Notes: generated by a model not told the origin, from the sequence alone. A stretch of 64,000 nt of DNA from JAMQKA01 sp034521835 (GCA_034521835.1 JAXHMA010000005.1:1-64000), one strand, 5' to 3'; positions 18,750-28,920 are shown, counted from the stretch's first letter. Made by a program: numbers and translations.

Positions 18750-19976
18750 ATGGATACTGCACAATTTCGTGCAATGAGAAACAGTAAATTCCTGTTCTTA
18801 TTTATTGTCGTTTCTTTTTTTACCGTGATAACCGGATGCGAAGATCCGGGGATTATCGGCCAGGGTTTTACCGATACCAACACAACCGTAGAAGTTGATA
18901 CCTTTCAGGTCAGCGGAGTGGAGAGTGAATCGTACGAATATTACACGGGTAGTTTAAGCTACCTTTCAGCCGGCCAATTTGTAGATCCGGTGTTTGGTGA
19001 TATGAAGTCGATTGGTCTTATCAGGCCCTTGTTGGTTGCAGAAGGCACCGATATCTCTATAAACGCTAGTATGAAACTGCGTTTGGCGATTGATCAGCAA
19101 TATGTATATGGTGATTCCACCGACCCGGCCGAGTTTGATCTCGTGGAACTGGACCAAGCCTGGAGAGGTAATGCATGGAGGATCAGCGATCAGCCGCAAT
19201 TCAGAAATGCTAACCCGGTGGGTACGTTCACGGTCGACAGGCAAGACTCTATCGATGTAGAATTATCAAGCAATTTCCTGGCGCGGTATATTAATTATGT
19301 CAGCGGTAATGAAGATCGCGATACCTATCGCACAAACTTCGGTGGACTGGCCATTGTGCCCAAAGACTCCACCAAAATCCTCCCGATTCAGTCCCAGGAA
19401 ACCAGTTTTATTATTGAAAATCCCGAGGATGATACGCTGGAGTTTGGGCTGCGAGACTGGGCGTTCAGTTTAGAGCGGGCCAGCCAGGGCGCGGTGCCTG
19501 CAGAAACTTCTAAATGGCACAGTACGTTGGAAAACGTCATAAAATTGGACCTGGATATTCCTGAAGAGGAGTTGCAAGCCATTAATATCTCTCGCGTAGA
19601 GCTTGTAGTTTATGAAGATCAAATGCGGCTCAGAAACTCGATGGATCAATTGTCGCCAACTGCAGGGCGTCCTCCGATCAGCTCAGCCCGCTTGTTTCTG
19701 CTTGAACCGGAAAATGTACCGGTAGCCCTTGAGTCAGGTAATGTGCTGTCTAATGGTGTGTATAATGAAGATGATGGCACCTATCGGTTTGATATCACAT
19801 CATTCACCAACAGCGTATTGATTAGTGGCATTCGGGAAGAGCTGGGATTTTACCTGACGTTGCAAACACACAATGGAATTATACGCTCTAGCCTGCTTTA
19901 CAATGATGAAGCACCGCAAGCTAAACAACCTAAAATCATCGTTACATCTGTACAAAACCAAGAAAGTACTGATTAG
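18750..19976 (+). CDS. DUF4270-family lipoprotein
   Basis: A Bacteroidota-type lipoprotein, 408 residues as read from 18750. The signal begins more sensibly at residue 9 (MRNSKFLFLFIVVSFFTVITGC), with the lipobox VITGC. The mature protein (EDPGIIGQGFTDTNTTVEVDTFQV) is rich in beta-strand pattern with repeated SYLSAGQFVDPVFGDMKSIGL and FLARYINYV segments, in line with DUF4270. The function of the family is unknown. It commonly neighbours the single-domain glycogen synthase in this group (family knowledge), as it does here. Translation ends 1 nt before the possible TTG start of the next gene, so the two are probably coupled. Confidence 0.8.
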   Translation: MDTAQFRAMRNSKFLFLFIVVSFFTVITGCEDPGIIGQGFTDTNTTVEVDTFQVSGVESESYEYYTGSLSYLSAGQFVDPVFGDMKSIGLIRPLLVAEGTDISINASMKLRLAIDQQYVYGDSTDPAEFDLVELDQAWRGNAWRISDQPQFRNANPVGTFTVDRQDSIDVELSSNFLARYINYVSGNEDRDTYRTNFGGLAIVPKDSTKILPIQSQETSFIIENPEDDTLEFGLRDWAFSLERASQGAVPAETSKWHSTLENVIKLDLDIPEEELQAINISRVELVVYEDQMRLRNSMDQLSPTAGRPPISSARLFLLEPENVPVALESGNVLSNGVYNEDDGTYRFDITSFTNSVLISGIREELGFYLTLQTHNGIIRSSLLYNDEAPQAKQPKIIVTSVQNQESTD

Positions 19977-19977
19977 A

Positions 19978-21293
19978 TTGAAAAAATTTCTCTTCATAAC
20001 GATTACCCTTAGTTTTATTTCGCTGCAGGCTGTTGCGCAGCAATCAACGGATGAGGCCCGAACCGGCTCCATATATTCAAAAATCGGGGTTGGAATTCCT
20101 GTGGACTACACCTCTTCCAGCGCTGACGGTATGGGTGCGCTGGGCGTCTCATTTAATGAATCTAACGTTGCCGGACTTGCCAACCCCGCCGAGTGGGGAA
20201 GCACGGTTTACTCCGTAGCCTCCGGCGGATTTTCCCTGCAGCGGTTTAACGGCACCGATTATGCCGGTAGCTCAAAGAGTGCAACTTTTTCTGCCAACCA
20301 TTTTCAGCTGCAGTTGCCAATCCAGAAAAGTAAATTCGGAATTTCTGCCGCTGTAACACCACTTACTCGATCCAGTTATAAAATTTACAATCAGGATACC
20401 CGAATTTTCGGCTCAGGCGCCCTCAGCGATACGCTGGGAGCAAGCGTTGAGTCGCTGGGATCCGGGGGAATAAGCAGTATTGAGCTCGGTTTTGGCTGGA
20501 GAATCAACAACAATATTTCGGTTGGATATGCCGGTTCACTTGTGCTTGCTTCGCTGGAGAACAAAATAACCACCATTTTTGATGACCTTGATTACCAAAC
20601 GGTAGAATATACGCTGCAGACAAGCGGTACTGGTTTTGGAAGCCGCTTTGGAACGCTCATAACATTGCCCAACCTGCTTAAACAGCAAGATTATCTGCGC
20701 ATTGGTGCGTCGGTTAACCTCCCGGTTACGTTAAATGCAGAACGGATCCAGGAGTCAGACAAGCAGTTGGGAGGCAATGCTGTTGAAACCATTGAAACAA
20801 CGGAAGGTCCGGGCCTGGGAGATGGAACAATTCGCTTGCCTGTTGAAATAAACGGGGGTATCACCTACCAGCTTAATCCAGCGCTTTCTTTCACAACAGA
20901 AGGACTGTACGAGCAATGGTCCGATTATACCAACGACTTTGATGCGGGATTACAGGATCCAGCCAGCTTACCGATCGTTATAAAGCAGCATTTGGAATAA
21001 GGTATTTTCCTTTTGCATCAGGATCTAATACATTTCTATCACGTTTTAAATATAGAGCTGGTGTTTCCTATGACACGGGGCACCTGAAAATTGCAGGAGA
21101 AAATATTGAAACAATGCTCTTATCTGCGGGAATTGGCATTCCTGCCGGAGGGTCTAACTCCTCTATTGATATCAGCTTCCATTACGGAAGACGCGGAACA
21201 GAAGCTCAAAATCTTGTAAAAGAATCAATATGGGGATTGAAACTTTCTATAAATTTAGCTGAATTGATGTTTTTCCGTCCAAAATTACAGTAA
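19978..21293 (+). CDS. Outer-membrane beta-barrel protein (frameshifted)
   Basis: The TTG at 19978 opens a signal peptide (LKKFLFITITLSFISLQAVAQ) cleaved after AQ. The mature part begins with SIYSKIGVGIPVDYTSSSADGMGALGVSFNESNVAGLANPA, which has the FadL/OmpP1-like start of PorV-type barrels. Alternating strands follow. The plain reading stops at 21000, but adding one A near 20983 continues as KAAFGIRYFPFASGSN to a natural C-terminal aromatic-rich strand (LMFFRPKLQ) ending at 21293. It is about 438 residues. It is coupled to the DUF4270 lipoprotein upstream. Longer starts in this frame overlap DUF4270 and lack a signal. The ligand is unknown. Confidence 0.75.
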
Positions 21294-21354
21294 AATAATT
21301 AGGGCCTGTTAGTAGTTCTATAACAACAAGTAAATATTCACCAAATATTGAGTC

Positions 21355-22687
21355 ATGAAAAAACTGGTACTTGCAATAGGGTTATTGGTACTTTGCAATC
21401 CATTTGCGTCTATTGCGCAAGAAGCACAGCCTCCAATGGGCCTGGATCAGCTATCCGCCTATTCTATATACTATGAGAATTACAAGAATGAAGAATATGA
21501 AGGGGCTATTCGCTACGGTCGCTGGATCTATAAGGGGATGCCTAAAAAACTCAAAGGCTATTCTCGATTTGACCTGGAACAAAACCTCGACCGGCTGATT
21601 ACCGCCTATGCCGAGGTTGCCCAGCAGAAACAAGACCCAAGTGTGCGTTCTGCTTATTTGGATACGGCTCAAACCATTTTTGACCGGGTCTATCAAGAGT
21701 TCAGCGAAGATGAAATCGATATGTTTGAATGGAAAATGAAGCAGGCACGGTTCCTGCAGGATAACTCCGACTTCGTTGATAACGGTATACAGAAAGCATA
21801 TGACATTTACCTGAATCTTTTCCAGCAGGATCCCGAAAGATTTACACAGCAAGGTGATGGGTATTATACGCAGGTATTGGTTCAGCACTTGGCTGGTGAG
21901 GATCAAAAAGACCTGGCATTGGATATTATTAACAAAGCCGAGCCTCACGCGCCAAATAATAAGCTGATATCATTTTTCAACAATATCCGTAATAAACTAT
22001 TTGATTCTTCCGAGGAGCGTATAACGTTCCTGCAAAGTCAGCTTGAACAGAACCCGGACAGTACCGCGTTGCTGCAGGATCTGGCAGATCTTTACAGCCA
22101 GCAGGGTCAAATGGATAGGGTTCGTGAGATCCGTAATAAGCTGTATGAGCTGAATCCAAACTTCGAAAACACACGTGCTCTGGCTGATTACGCGATTGAG
22201 AATGCTAATTACAGTGAAGCTGTCAAATACTTGAAAGAGGCCCTCGAAAAGACCGATGACCAAGCCGAAAAGGCACAGATAGCACTCGATATGTCGGATG
22301 CGTACCTGAACCAGGATAACTTGCAGCAGGCACGCAACTATGCGCGCCAGGCTATGAATTTAGATTCTGACTGGGGTCAGCCGTATATCCAGATGGCAGC
22401 TATATATAGCAGGGCGGTGAGTCAATGCACGCAAGGCCGCAAAATGGACCGCAAAGACAAAGTCGTATATTGGCTTGTTCTGGATTACCTGGATCAGGCC
22501 AGGCAGGTCAGATCCGTCCGTTTCTAACACAGTTCAGAACCAGTATAACTCGTATCAACCAGTTACGTTGACTGCAGAAGAGAAGTTTTTCTGGCAGCCA
22601 CCGCTCGAGGAGGGCGATGAAATAGAGGTTGATGATAACCTGATGCCCTGCTATGACTGGATTGACGAAACAACAACAGTTCGGTAG
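21355..22687 (+). CDS. Secreted TPR protein (frameshifted)
   Basis: About 443 residues. The signal peptide MKKLVLAIGLLVLCNPFASIAQ is cleaved after AQ. The rest is helical repeats of tetratricopeptide type, clearest at LLQDLADLYSQQGQMDRVREI (about 240), ADYAIENANYSEAVKYLKEALE (about 283) and AQIALDMSDAYLNQDNLQQARNYARQAMNLDSDW (about 310). A single-base shift near 22500 separates the last part (DPSVSNTVQNQYNSYQPVT, EKFFWQPP, CYDWIDETTTVR). It follows the barrel by 61 nt on the same strand, so the DUF4270 lipoprotein, barrel and TPR protein look like one envelope operon, ended by the hairpin at 22740. Confidence 0.75.
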
Positions 22688-22739
22688 GTTTTTTTATATT
22701 TCCAAACATTATTATCTTATAGATAAGATAATAGAATTA

Positions 22740-22778
22740 CAGTGCAGCTATAGCAATATGGTGGCTGCACTGCTTTTT
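22740..22778 (+). terminator. Terminator after TPR gene
   Basis: CAGTGCAGC and GCTGCACTG form a perfect 9-bp stem followed by TTTTT. It separates the envelope operon from rho. Confidence 0.85.
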
Positions 22779-22905
22779 CCTTCACTTCTTTAGAATTTTC
22801 AATAATCACTTGGTATCACCAATCTGCTTGGCTCAACTTGCTATAATAGGGCATGCTTTATTGTTGAGCAGGATGGATGATTAGACTAACTCAAATCACG
22901 ATGTA

Positions 22906-24109
22906 ATGGGACGTTCCAGAAACAAAAAAAATCGTAATAAGAAAAATAAAGGTAAAGATAACGTTTTTGTTCCGCGGTTTAATGACAACCACAATGTTGA
23001 GGTTGCCGGTAAATATCGGGGAGTACTTCGAGATTAACGAGAAGACGTATGGATTTGCCCGTAAGATAGACCACGAATTTAGCTATGAGCCGCGCGATCC
23101 ATTCTTGAAGCCCGATGAAGTTAAACATTATGATCTGCGCCCCGGTCTTATCCTGGAGGGCGAATATGAGGAAGACGGACACGGACACCGGCATATCCAC
23201 TCCATCGAAAAAATTAACGACCGCGACCCAAAACACTGGCAGCTGGCGACCCGTTTTGAGCTGCAAACCCCCATCATGCCCAACCAGCAGATAAAGCTCG
23301 GATACGATGCCGATGATATTGAAATGCGAGTGATGGACTTGGTTTCTCCGATCGGTAAAGGTCAGCGGGCGCTTATCGTTGCCCCACCCCGAACCGGTAA
23401 AACCGTGCTGTTAAAGAAAATTGCAGAATCGCTCACAAAACATCATCCTGATATCCATACAAGTGTACTATTGGTGGATGAGCGCCCGGAAGAGGTTACC
23501 GACTTTATGCGTAGCACGGATGCGCAGGTGTTTGCCTCCTTCAACGACAACCCAACCTCGAGCCATATACGCGTCAGTGAGCTTGCGCTGGGCTACGTAA
23601 AGCGGATGGCTGAACTTGGAGATGACTCCGTACTATTGATCGACTCCCTCACCCGCCTGGGGCGCGCCTACAACAATATTCAGAGCAACAGTGGTAAAAC
23701 CCTTTCCGGCGGACTCGATGTGCGCGCGCTGGAAATTCCCAAGAAGATTTTTGGATCGGCCCGAAAAATTGAAGGCGGCGGATCGCTCACGATCATTGCT
23801 ACCTGCTTGATTGAGACAAATTCCCGAATGGATGACCTGATTTTTGAAGAGTTCAAGGGAACCGGGAACATGGAACTCGTCCTTGATCGGGAGTTAGCCA
23901 ATGACCGTATCTACCCTGCAATTAACATTGGGGCTTCCGGTACCAGAAATGAAGAGCGATTTATAGAAGATTCATTAGAAGAGCGCAATATGGTACGGCG
24001 TTATCTGTTGAAGAAATCACCAAAAGAAAGCATGCAGAGCCTCTTGAAAGTGTTGGGCAATACCGACAGTAACCAAGAGCTGCTTAATCAAATTGCGGCT
24101 ATGGTCTAA
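22906..24109 (+). CDS. rho: Transcription termination factor Rho (frameshifted)
   Basis: The hexameric RNA helicase that ends transcription. I place the start at the ATG at 22906: it gives a basic leader (MGRSRNKKNRNKKNKGKDNV) and NDNHNVEVAGKYRG, joined to the main frame by one missing G near 23023 (then EYFEINEKTYGFARK). The RNA-binding CSD is followed by DLVSPIGKGQRALIVAPPRTGKT (Walker A, near residue 160), LLVDERPEEVTDFMRS, SVLLIDSLTRLGRAYN (Walker B), the Q-loop/R-loop region SGKTLSGGLD, and GTGNMELVLDRELA. The product is about 400 residues, near the normal 415-420, with a shorter N-terminal domain. An essential gene, so the frameshift is almost certainly an error. Confidence 0.92.
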
Positions 24110-24150
24110 GATTTTTCAGCCCTACTATATTGGCTTATATACGAAGAAAT

Positions 24151-24209
24151 AAAAAGGCTGATATCTTCACTATCCTTTCATGAATTCGAGCAGGATGAGA
24201 TCAGCCTTT
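24151..24209. terminator. Bidirectional terminator, rho / ThuA
   Basis: AAAGGCTGAT and ATCAGCCTTT form a perfect 10-bp stem with a long loop, between the convergent rho and ThuA genes. Confidence 0.6.
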
Positions 24210-24231
24210 CTGCTTTTTAGGAAATGAGATA

Positions 24232-24969
24232 CTACTCTCCTAACACGTACTTGATACCTCCCACCAGGTGCTGACGGAATGCTTCATTGGAATAACACTC
24301 CGAGGTATGGCCTCCACCCGTGTACCAAGCCCGGCCGCCCATCGCCTCGTGGTACCAAGCAATTGGATGGTTGTCTCCATTGGTGCCCCCCTCGTAGGTT
24401 GACTCGTCCAGATAGGCCAGGACATTCAGATGGTCCTGTATGTTTCTGAAGTTATACCATTCGTCGGTGCGTATCCACTCTTCCGGCAGATGTACAGTGG
24501 AAATATGAGATTGATCCACAACGCGAACGGTAGCTTCCTGGACTTTGGGATGACCGTTAAAGTAAGCCCCGACAAGGCGACCATACCACGCCCAGTCATA
24601 TTCGGTATCACTGGCAGAGTGCACGCCTACAAATCCGCCACCATTGCTAATATAATTTTTAAAAGCTTTTTCTTGCTTCTCATTAAGGATATTCTCTGTA
24701 GTATTTAAGAAGACTACAGCATCGTAACCGGCTAGGTTTTCTTCATTAAAGACAGTGGCATCCTCGGTATGATCGATGGTATATCCCTCGGCTTTACCGA
24801 TCTCTTTGAAGGCTTCTACCCCGGCTGGAATGGAATTGTGCCTAAAGCCATCGGTTTTTGTGAATACCAATAAGGTGGCGTTTTCATCATTCTGTGCCCT
24901 ACTGTTCTGCACCGAACAAACGCTTGTCAGTAGAAGTGTAGCAAGTAAAAAAATAATGGATTGTTTCAT
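24232..24969 (-). CDS. Secreted ThuA domain protein
   Basis: 245 residues with a Sec signal (MKQSIIFLLATLLLTSVCSV, a lipobox is possible but weak). The ThuA fold, a class I glutamine amidotransferase-like domain, is seen in TLLVFTKTDGFRHNSIPAGVEAF, YDAVVFLNTTENIL, GGGFVGVHSASDTEYDWAWYG and HPIAWYHEAMGGRAWYTGGGHTSECY. ThuA proteins occur in trehalose and other sugar catabolism and often act near 3-keto-sugar enzymes. The usual amidotransferase Cys is not evident. A second, distinct ThuA protein is at 35508. It is preceded by a rhodanese gene 40 nt upstream on the same strand. Confidence 0.85.
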   Translation of the reverse strand: MKQSIIFLLATLLLTSVCSVQNSRAQNDENATLLVFTKTDGFRHNSIPAGVEAFKEIGKAEGYTIDHTEDATVFNEENLAGYDAVVFLNTTENILNEKQEKAFKNYISNGGGFVGVHSASDTEYDWAWYGRLVGAYFNGHPKVQEATVRVVDQSHISTVHLPEEWIRTDEWYNFRNIQDHLNVLAYLDESTYEGGTNGDNHPIAWYHEAMGGRAWYTGGGHTSECYSNEAFRQHLVGGIKYVLGE

Positions 24970-25009
24970 AATTATTCCCCTTCGTAGTTATTGATTTATA
25001 TAAAATTCC

Positions 25010-25339
25010 CTAGTACACAGGCAGGCTGTTGTCAATCTCTTTGGCCCACTTGTTGATACCGCCTTTCAGGTTTTTAACGTTTGAAAATCCTTGGTTAGCC
25101 AGAAAGCGGGTGGCTTGGGCACTGCGCCCCCCGCTTCGGCACATGCATACAATTTCAGCATCCTTCTTGTCAGAAATTTCTTCGACTCTTTCTTTGAGCT
25201 TTCCAATGGGAATCAAGGTTTTATTCTCATAGTTAATATCAGACTGATGTTGCTCAAAGGGTTCCCTCACATCCAGAATATAAGGTTGTTCACCGTTGTC
25301 TATTTTCTGCTTTAACTCTTGTACCGTTATCTCATTCAT
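25010..25339 (-). CDS. Rhodanese-like domain protein
   Basis: A 109-residue single rhodanese domain. Marks: EITVQELKQKIDNGEQPYILDVREPFE at the start, the active-site loop CMCRSGGRSAQAT with Cys near residue 67, then FLANQGFSNVKNLKGGINKWA. The loop CRSGGRS is of the GlpE/PspE-like single-domain sulfurtransferase type. No signal peptide, so it is cytoplasmic. It probably carries persulfide sulfur. It lies ahead of the ThuA gene on the same strand but the functional link is not obvious. Confidence 0.88.
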   Translation of the reverse strand: MNEITVQELKQKIDNGEQPYILDVREPFEQHQSDINYENKTLIPIGKLKERVEEISDKKDAEIVCMCRSGGRSAQATRFLANQGFSNVKNLKGGINKWAKEIDNSLPVY

Positions 25340-25446
25340 GGTGAAAAATTGTGGATTAATATTCCTCAGAAAGTATAATATTCTTCAACCCAAACAGGAA
25401 CTTTTTTAAAGTTGCTATGCGACTCTTGCTGCCAATATTTTAAAAC

Positions 25447-26187
25447 TCATTCGGTGCTGTAGCGATCCAGCTTGAACTGCTTGCCAAGATACAATTGCCG
25501 GGCTTCCTCATCTTTGGCCAGTGAATCAGCAGAACCTTCTTTAAGGATTCTACCCTCAAACATAAGGTACGCGCGGTCGGTTATAGCCAAGTGTTTCATG
25601 CACGTTATGATCGGTAATAAAAATACCGATGTTGCGATAGCGGAGTTCTGCTACAATCTCCTGAATGTCTTCCACGGCAATGGGATCGACGCCCGCAAAT
25701 GGCTCATCCAAAAGGATAAACTTCGGATCGGTCACCAGCGCGCGGGCTATTTCAGTACGACGGCGCTCACCGCCAGATAAGCTGTAGCCCTTGCTATCTT
25801 CTACACGTTCAAGCCCAAACTCCTCGATAAGCTGGTCGGCTCGTCGCTTGATATCTTTTTTAGGCATATCAAAAAACTGAAGCACTGATTCCAGGTTTTC
25901 CCGGACGGTGAGGTTCCGAAATACACTGGCTTCCTGCGAAAGGTAGCCAATTCCCATACGGGCCCGCTTGTACATCGGCAGATTGGTAATATTTCTATCA
26001 TCCATAAAGATCTTGCCTTCGTTGGGCTCAATGAGTCCTACGAACATATAAAAGGTGGTGGTCTTACCGGCCCCCGTTGGGCCCCAGCAATACCTACGAT
26101 TTCACCCTGTTTCACATTAATAGACACATCCGAAACGACTTCACGTTTGCGGTAGCGTTTAACCAGCCCTTTACTGTGAAGGTTCAT
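25447..26187 (-). CDS. lptB: LPS export ABC transporter ATPase (frameshifted)
   Basis: The ATPase of the LptBFG exporter that drives lipopolysaccharide to the outer membrane. The N-terminus MNLHSKGLVKRYRKREVVSDV (start 26187, alternative 26208) leads to IVGIAG and, once two extra Gs near 26080-26090 are removed, the Walker A PNGAGKTTTFYM. Then: MPMYKRARMGIGYLSQEASVF (Q-loop, diagnostic for LptB), the signature YSLSGGERRRTEIARAL, Walker B FILLDEPFAGVDPIAV and the switch His in FITDHNVHETL. The C-terminal AITDRAYLMFEGRIL lies in another frame (extra G near 25590), ending at 25447. About 246 residues, as expected (241). Last gene of the purS-clpS-purQ run. Confidence 0.9.
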
Positions 26188-26208
26188 GTTTTGGGTGTCG
26201 TGTGGCAT

Positions 26209-26928
26209 AATTCTCCGGGTAACCTCTAGAGCTGCTACAAGTTCATTTAGAATCGATTCAAAAATAAGTTTACCATCGTCAGAGCCCAGGATTTTTTCGA
26301 CGGCGCGTTCGGGGTGTGGCATCATCCCCAGCACATTACGCTGCCTGTTGCAGATTCCGGCGATGTTATCCACCCGAACCGTTAAAATTGGTATCATCGC
26401 TGACCTTACCGGTTTTGTCACAATAACGGAACAGGACCTGGTCATTATGGTTCAGTTCATTAAGGCCTTCCTCATCGATAAAGTAATTTCCTTCTCCATG
26501 AGCCACCGGAATCTCAAGCACTTGTCCTTCCCCCAGGCCCGGGTGTAGATAGAATTTGTAGACTCTACGCGCAGGTGGACCTGCTTGCATACGTAACGCA
26601 GCTCCTTATTATGCAGCATAACTCCAGGTAGCAGGCCGGCTTCCAGCAAGATTTGAAAGCCGTTGCAGATACCCAGCACCGGTCCGCCTTTTTCAGCAAA
26701 CTGAATGACCGACTGCATGATCGGAGAAAAACGAGCGATGGCCCCGCAGCGCAGATAATCACCATATGAAAATCCCCCCGGTACTAACAGAAAGTCGATA
26801 TCTGAAAGATCAGTATCTTTATGCCACAAAAATTTGGTTTCTACATCCATGATATGAGCCAGGGCGTGATAGGCATCATGGTCGCAGTTAGAGCCGGGAA
26901 AAACGATTACGCCAAATGTTGAAGCCAC
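26209..26928 (-). CDS. purQ: Phosphoribosylformylglycinamidine synthase, glutaminase subunit (frameshifted)
   Basis: The glutaminase of the multi-subunit FGAM synthase in purine synthesis. Class I amidotransferase marks: FGVIVFPGSNCDHDAYHAL, LLVPGGFSYGDYLRCGAIA, GGPVLGICNGFQILLE (nucleophile Cys near residue 88) and GMMPHPERAVEKILGSDDG (catalytic His and Glu). Shifts near 26540 and 26390 separate IYTR.GLGEGQVLEIPVAHGEGN and IAGICN. No stop codon separates the purQ tail (IFESILNELVAALEV) from lptB in this sequence: the frame runs straight on. A lost stop from another single-base error is the likely reason. The start lies 2 nt past the clpS stop. Confidence 0.9.
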
Positions 26929-26930
26929 AA

Positions 26931-27268
26931 TTATCCTTTAATTTCGGTGATTAGTTGAATTTCTTTAAGTATGCTGTTGACTTTGAAACATTCCTCAAAT
27001 GAGCCCTCATACACGTTTGCCTTGCCTTCATTGTGGACCTTGAAGGTAAGCTTTTCCGCTTTGACTGGCTACACCCGGTGGCCTTCATTATCTGATTGAT
27101 CACTTCATCGAAAGTATGTTCCTCGTCGTTATACAGAATAACGCGCCACGGGGTTTCTTCCTTGTCTTCGGTTTTTACGTCAACAAGAACCTCAGTAGAA
27201 GGTGTGTCTTCGGTTTCCGAGTCGGGCTTTGGAGAATCGGCTGAAAAAAATATAAACGGATCTACCAT
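26931..27268 (-). CDS. clpS: ATP-dependent Clp protease adaptor ClpS (frameshifted)
   Basis: The N-recognin adaptor that hands N-degron substrates to ClpAP. Marks: a long acidic N-terminal tail, then PWRVILYNDEEHTFDEVINQIMKATGCS (the N-D-x-x-[HT]-[TP] peptide-binding strand and helix). After a single-base shift near 27053 it continues KAEKLTFKVHNEGKANVYEGSFEECFKVNSILKEI and ends at 26931. It is about 112 residues. It is embedded between purS (gap 11 nt) and purQ (gap 2 nt), an unusual place that suggests co-expression with purine synthesis. Adaptor function is from family knowledge. Confidence 0.88.
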
Positions 27269-27279
27269 AGGTATTTCCG

Positions 27280-27528
27280 TCAGTTTTCGTTTATCGAAAT
27301 TTCAAAGTCTTCCATCACTTCATTGGCCAGTAGCTTGGTACAGGCTGTTTCCGCAATTTGCTGGGCATCTTCTTCGGAATCAGCATCAATATCCAGCTCA
27401 ATAAGCTTGCCGATCCGTACTTCGTTTATCTCGTTGAGTCCCAGGTTTTGCAGCGACTTATGCGCCGCTTTACCCTGGGGATCAAGGATCGACTTGCGCA
27501 AGGTGACGTTTACTTTAGCTTTGTACAT
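27280..27528 (-). CDS. purS: Phosphoribosylformylglycinamidine synthase subunit PurS
   Basis: An 82-residue small subunit that bridges PurL and PurQ in the separate-subunit FGAM synthase. Start at 27528 (MYKAKVNVTLRKSILDPQGKAAHKSLQNLGLNEINEVRIGKLIEL); the five residues from an upstream ATG at 27543 are probably not used. The pattern KAKVNVTLRKSILDPQG is diagnostic. It is the first gene of purS-clpS-purQ-lptB. A separate PurS implies a short PurL elsewhere in the genome, unlike the fused long PurL common in Bacteroidota proper. Confidence 0.92.
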   Translation of the reverse strand: MYKAKVNVTLRKSILDPQGKAAHKSLQNLGLNEINEVRIGKLIELDIDADSEEDAQQIAETACTKLLANEVMEDFEISINEN

Positions 27529-27760
27529 AGAAAGTTGATTCAAATTAAATATCCACCAGTTGTGCCTTCTCTTTCAGACAGATATTATTGGTTTAGTGGA
27601 TCAAGAAGTTCAGGAAAATCAGTTGGTAAAGTTAATGTTTCTGCTACTTAGCTGCTAACCTGAATTTTTGAGGATTGTTGCATCAGATTGCTCAAAAAAG
27701 TTGACTTCTTCCGGATTCTGAAGATCGTTACTTTACGTCAACCGGGAGGATATTTCTTCG

Positions 27761-28672
27761 CTATACGTTAAGCTCATCCAAAATAATCGTGAGGGCCTCG
27801 TCATAGTTATGCTTATCAAGATCGATCCAGTTCACAAAATCCCACCGTTTGAACCAGGTAATCTGTCGTTTGGCGTAGTGGCGGGTTTGGGTTTTCATAT
27901 CCTTCTTAACCTCCTCCAGCGATTTTTCCCCTTCCAAATAATCGATCGCATCGCGGTAGCCCACTGAGTTCAGCGCCCGGGTTTCTTTTGTGTATCCCAT
28001 ATCAAGTAACTTCTTGACTTCATCCAGAAAGCCCATCTCAAACATCCGGTCGACTCGCTCATTGATACGCTTGTACAACTTCTTGCGCTCCCGTTTCAAC
28101 CCGAATACGTAGGTATTCTCTGAGATCTCAAAACCATTATCGGAATGGAATGAGCTGAACGGTTTTTCGGTCTGCATCCAAACGTCCAGTGCACGCAAGA
28201 TACGCTGGGTATTCATGCCATCCATTTTGGCTGCATAGTCGGGATCCACATCCTCCAGCTGGGCATAGAGCGATTCGATACCCTCATCTACCATGCGCTG
28301 CTGCAGGTGCTCAATATTTTCTTCATTAGCCTCTGGTACATCGTCAAACGGTTTGATCAGTGACTGCACATGCAGCGTGCTGCCTCCCACATAAAGAATG
28401 TTTTTGCCGCGCTGCTCTATCTGGCGTTCCCACCGGATGGAACGCTCGTAAAAATCGACGGCGCTGTCTTCTTGATCAGGTTCCAGTATGGAGATATTGT
28501 GATGCGGCACCTTTTCTAGCTCATCCTTAGCGGGCGTTGACGTGCCAATATTCAAATATTTATAGCATTGCCGGGAATCGGCGGAAATAATTTCTGTATT
28601 AATGACTTGTGCCAAGTCGATGGACAGTGCTGTTTTGCCGACGGCTGTGGGACCGATGAGTGAAGTACGCAC
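27761..28672 (-). CDS. miaA: tRNA dimethylallyltransferase
   Basis: A 303-residue enzyme that adds a dimethylallyl group to A37 of tRNAs reading UNN codons. Marks: the P-loop GPTAVGKTALSIDLA near residue 8, ISADSRQCYKYLNIGTSTP, VPHHNISILEPDQEDSAVDFYE, the GGSTLHVQSLI substrate loop, and the Q/R-rich C-terminal KDMKTQTRHYAKRQITWFKRW. The family glycines in the loop are shifted (GGSTLH for GGTGLY), a minor difference. Length matches the family. The start is close to dnaN on the opposite strand, with 248 nt between holding both promoters. Confidence 0.93.
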   Translation of the reverse strand: MRTSLIGPTAVGKTALSIDLAQVINTEIISADSRQCYKYLNIGTSTPAKDELEKVPHHNISILEPDQEDSAVDFYERSIRWERQIEQRGKNILYVGGSTLHVQSLIKPFDDVPEANEENIEHLQQRMVDEGIESLYAQLEDVDPDYAAKMDGMNTQRILRALDVWMQTEKPFSSFHSDNGFEISENTYVFGLKRERKKLYKRINERVDRMFEMGFLDEVKKLLDMGYTKETRALNSVGYRDAIDYLEGEKSLEEVKKDMKTQTRHYAKRQITWFKRWDFVNWIDLDKHNYDEALTIILDELNV

Positions 28673-28920
28673 GAAAAAAACAGGCTGATTAATATTGATA
28701 CGATATATAGAAACCAGGGAGTAAATTCAATTATAACAAGGATATCCTCTGATTCTAGAATAAAATACAGCTCTGGAAACGGAGCTCAAAAATTGGATTT
28801 ATATGCCTGGTGTTGGTTGCTAAGAGAGCAAGGATTTATTAGTATAAGATATCTTTTTGGACTGCTTCTCAAAGGTAAAATACTTATTGATTATCCTAAT
28901 TCTGAAAAACCAATTGTGAT

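Noticed and set aside
26209..26445. A real PurQ-LptB fusion protein
   Set aside because: Not accepted as a feature because single-base errors are common here and both partners have full family lengths on their own.
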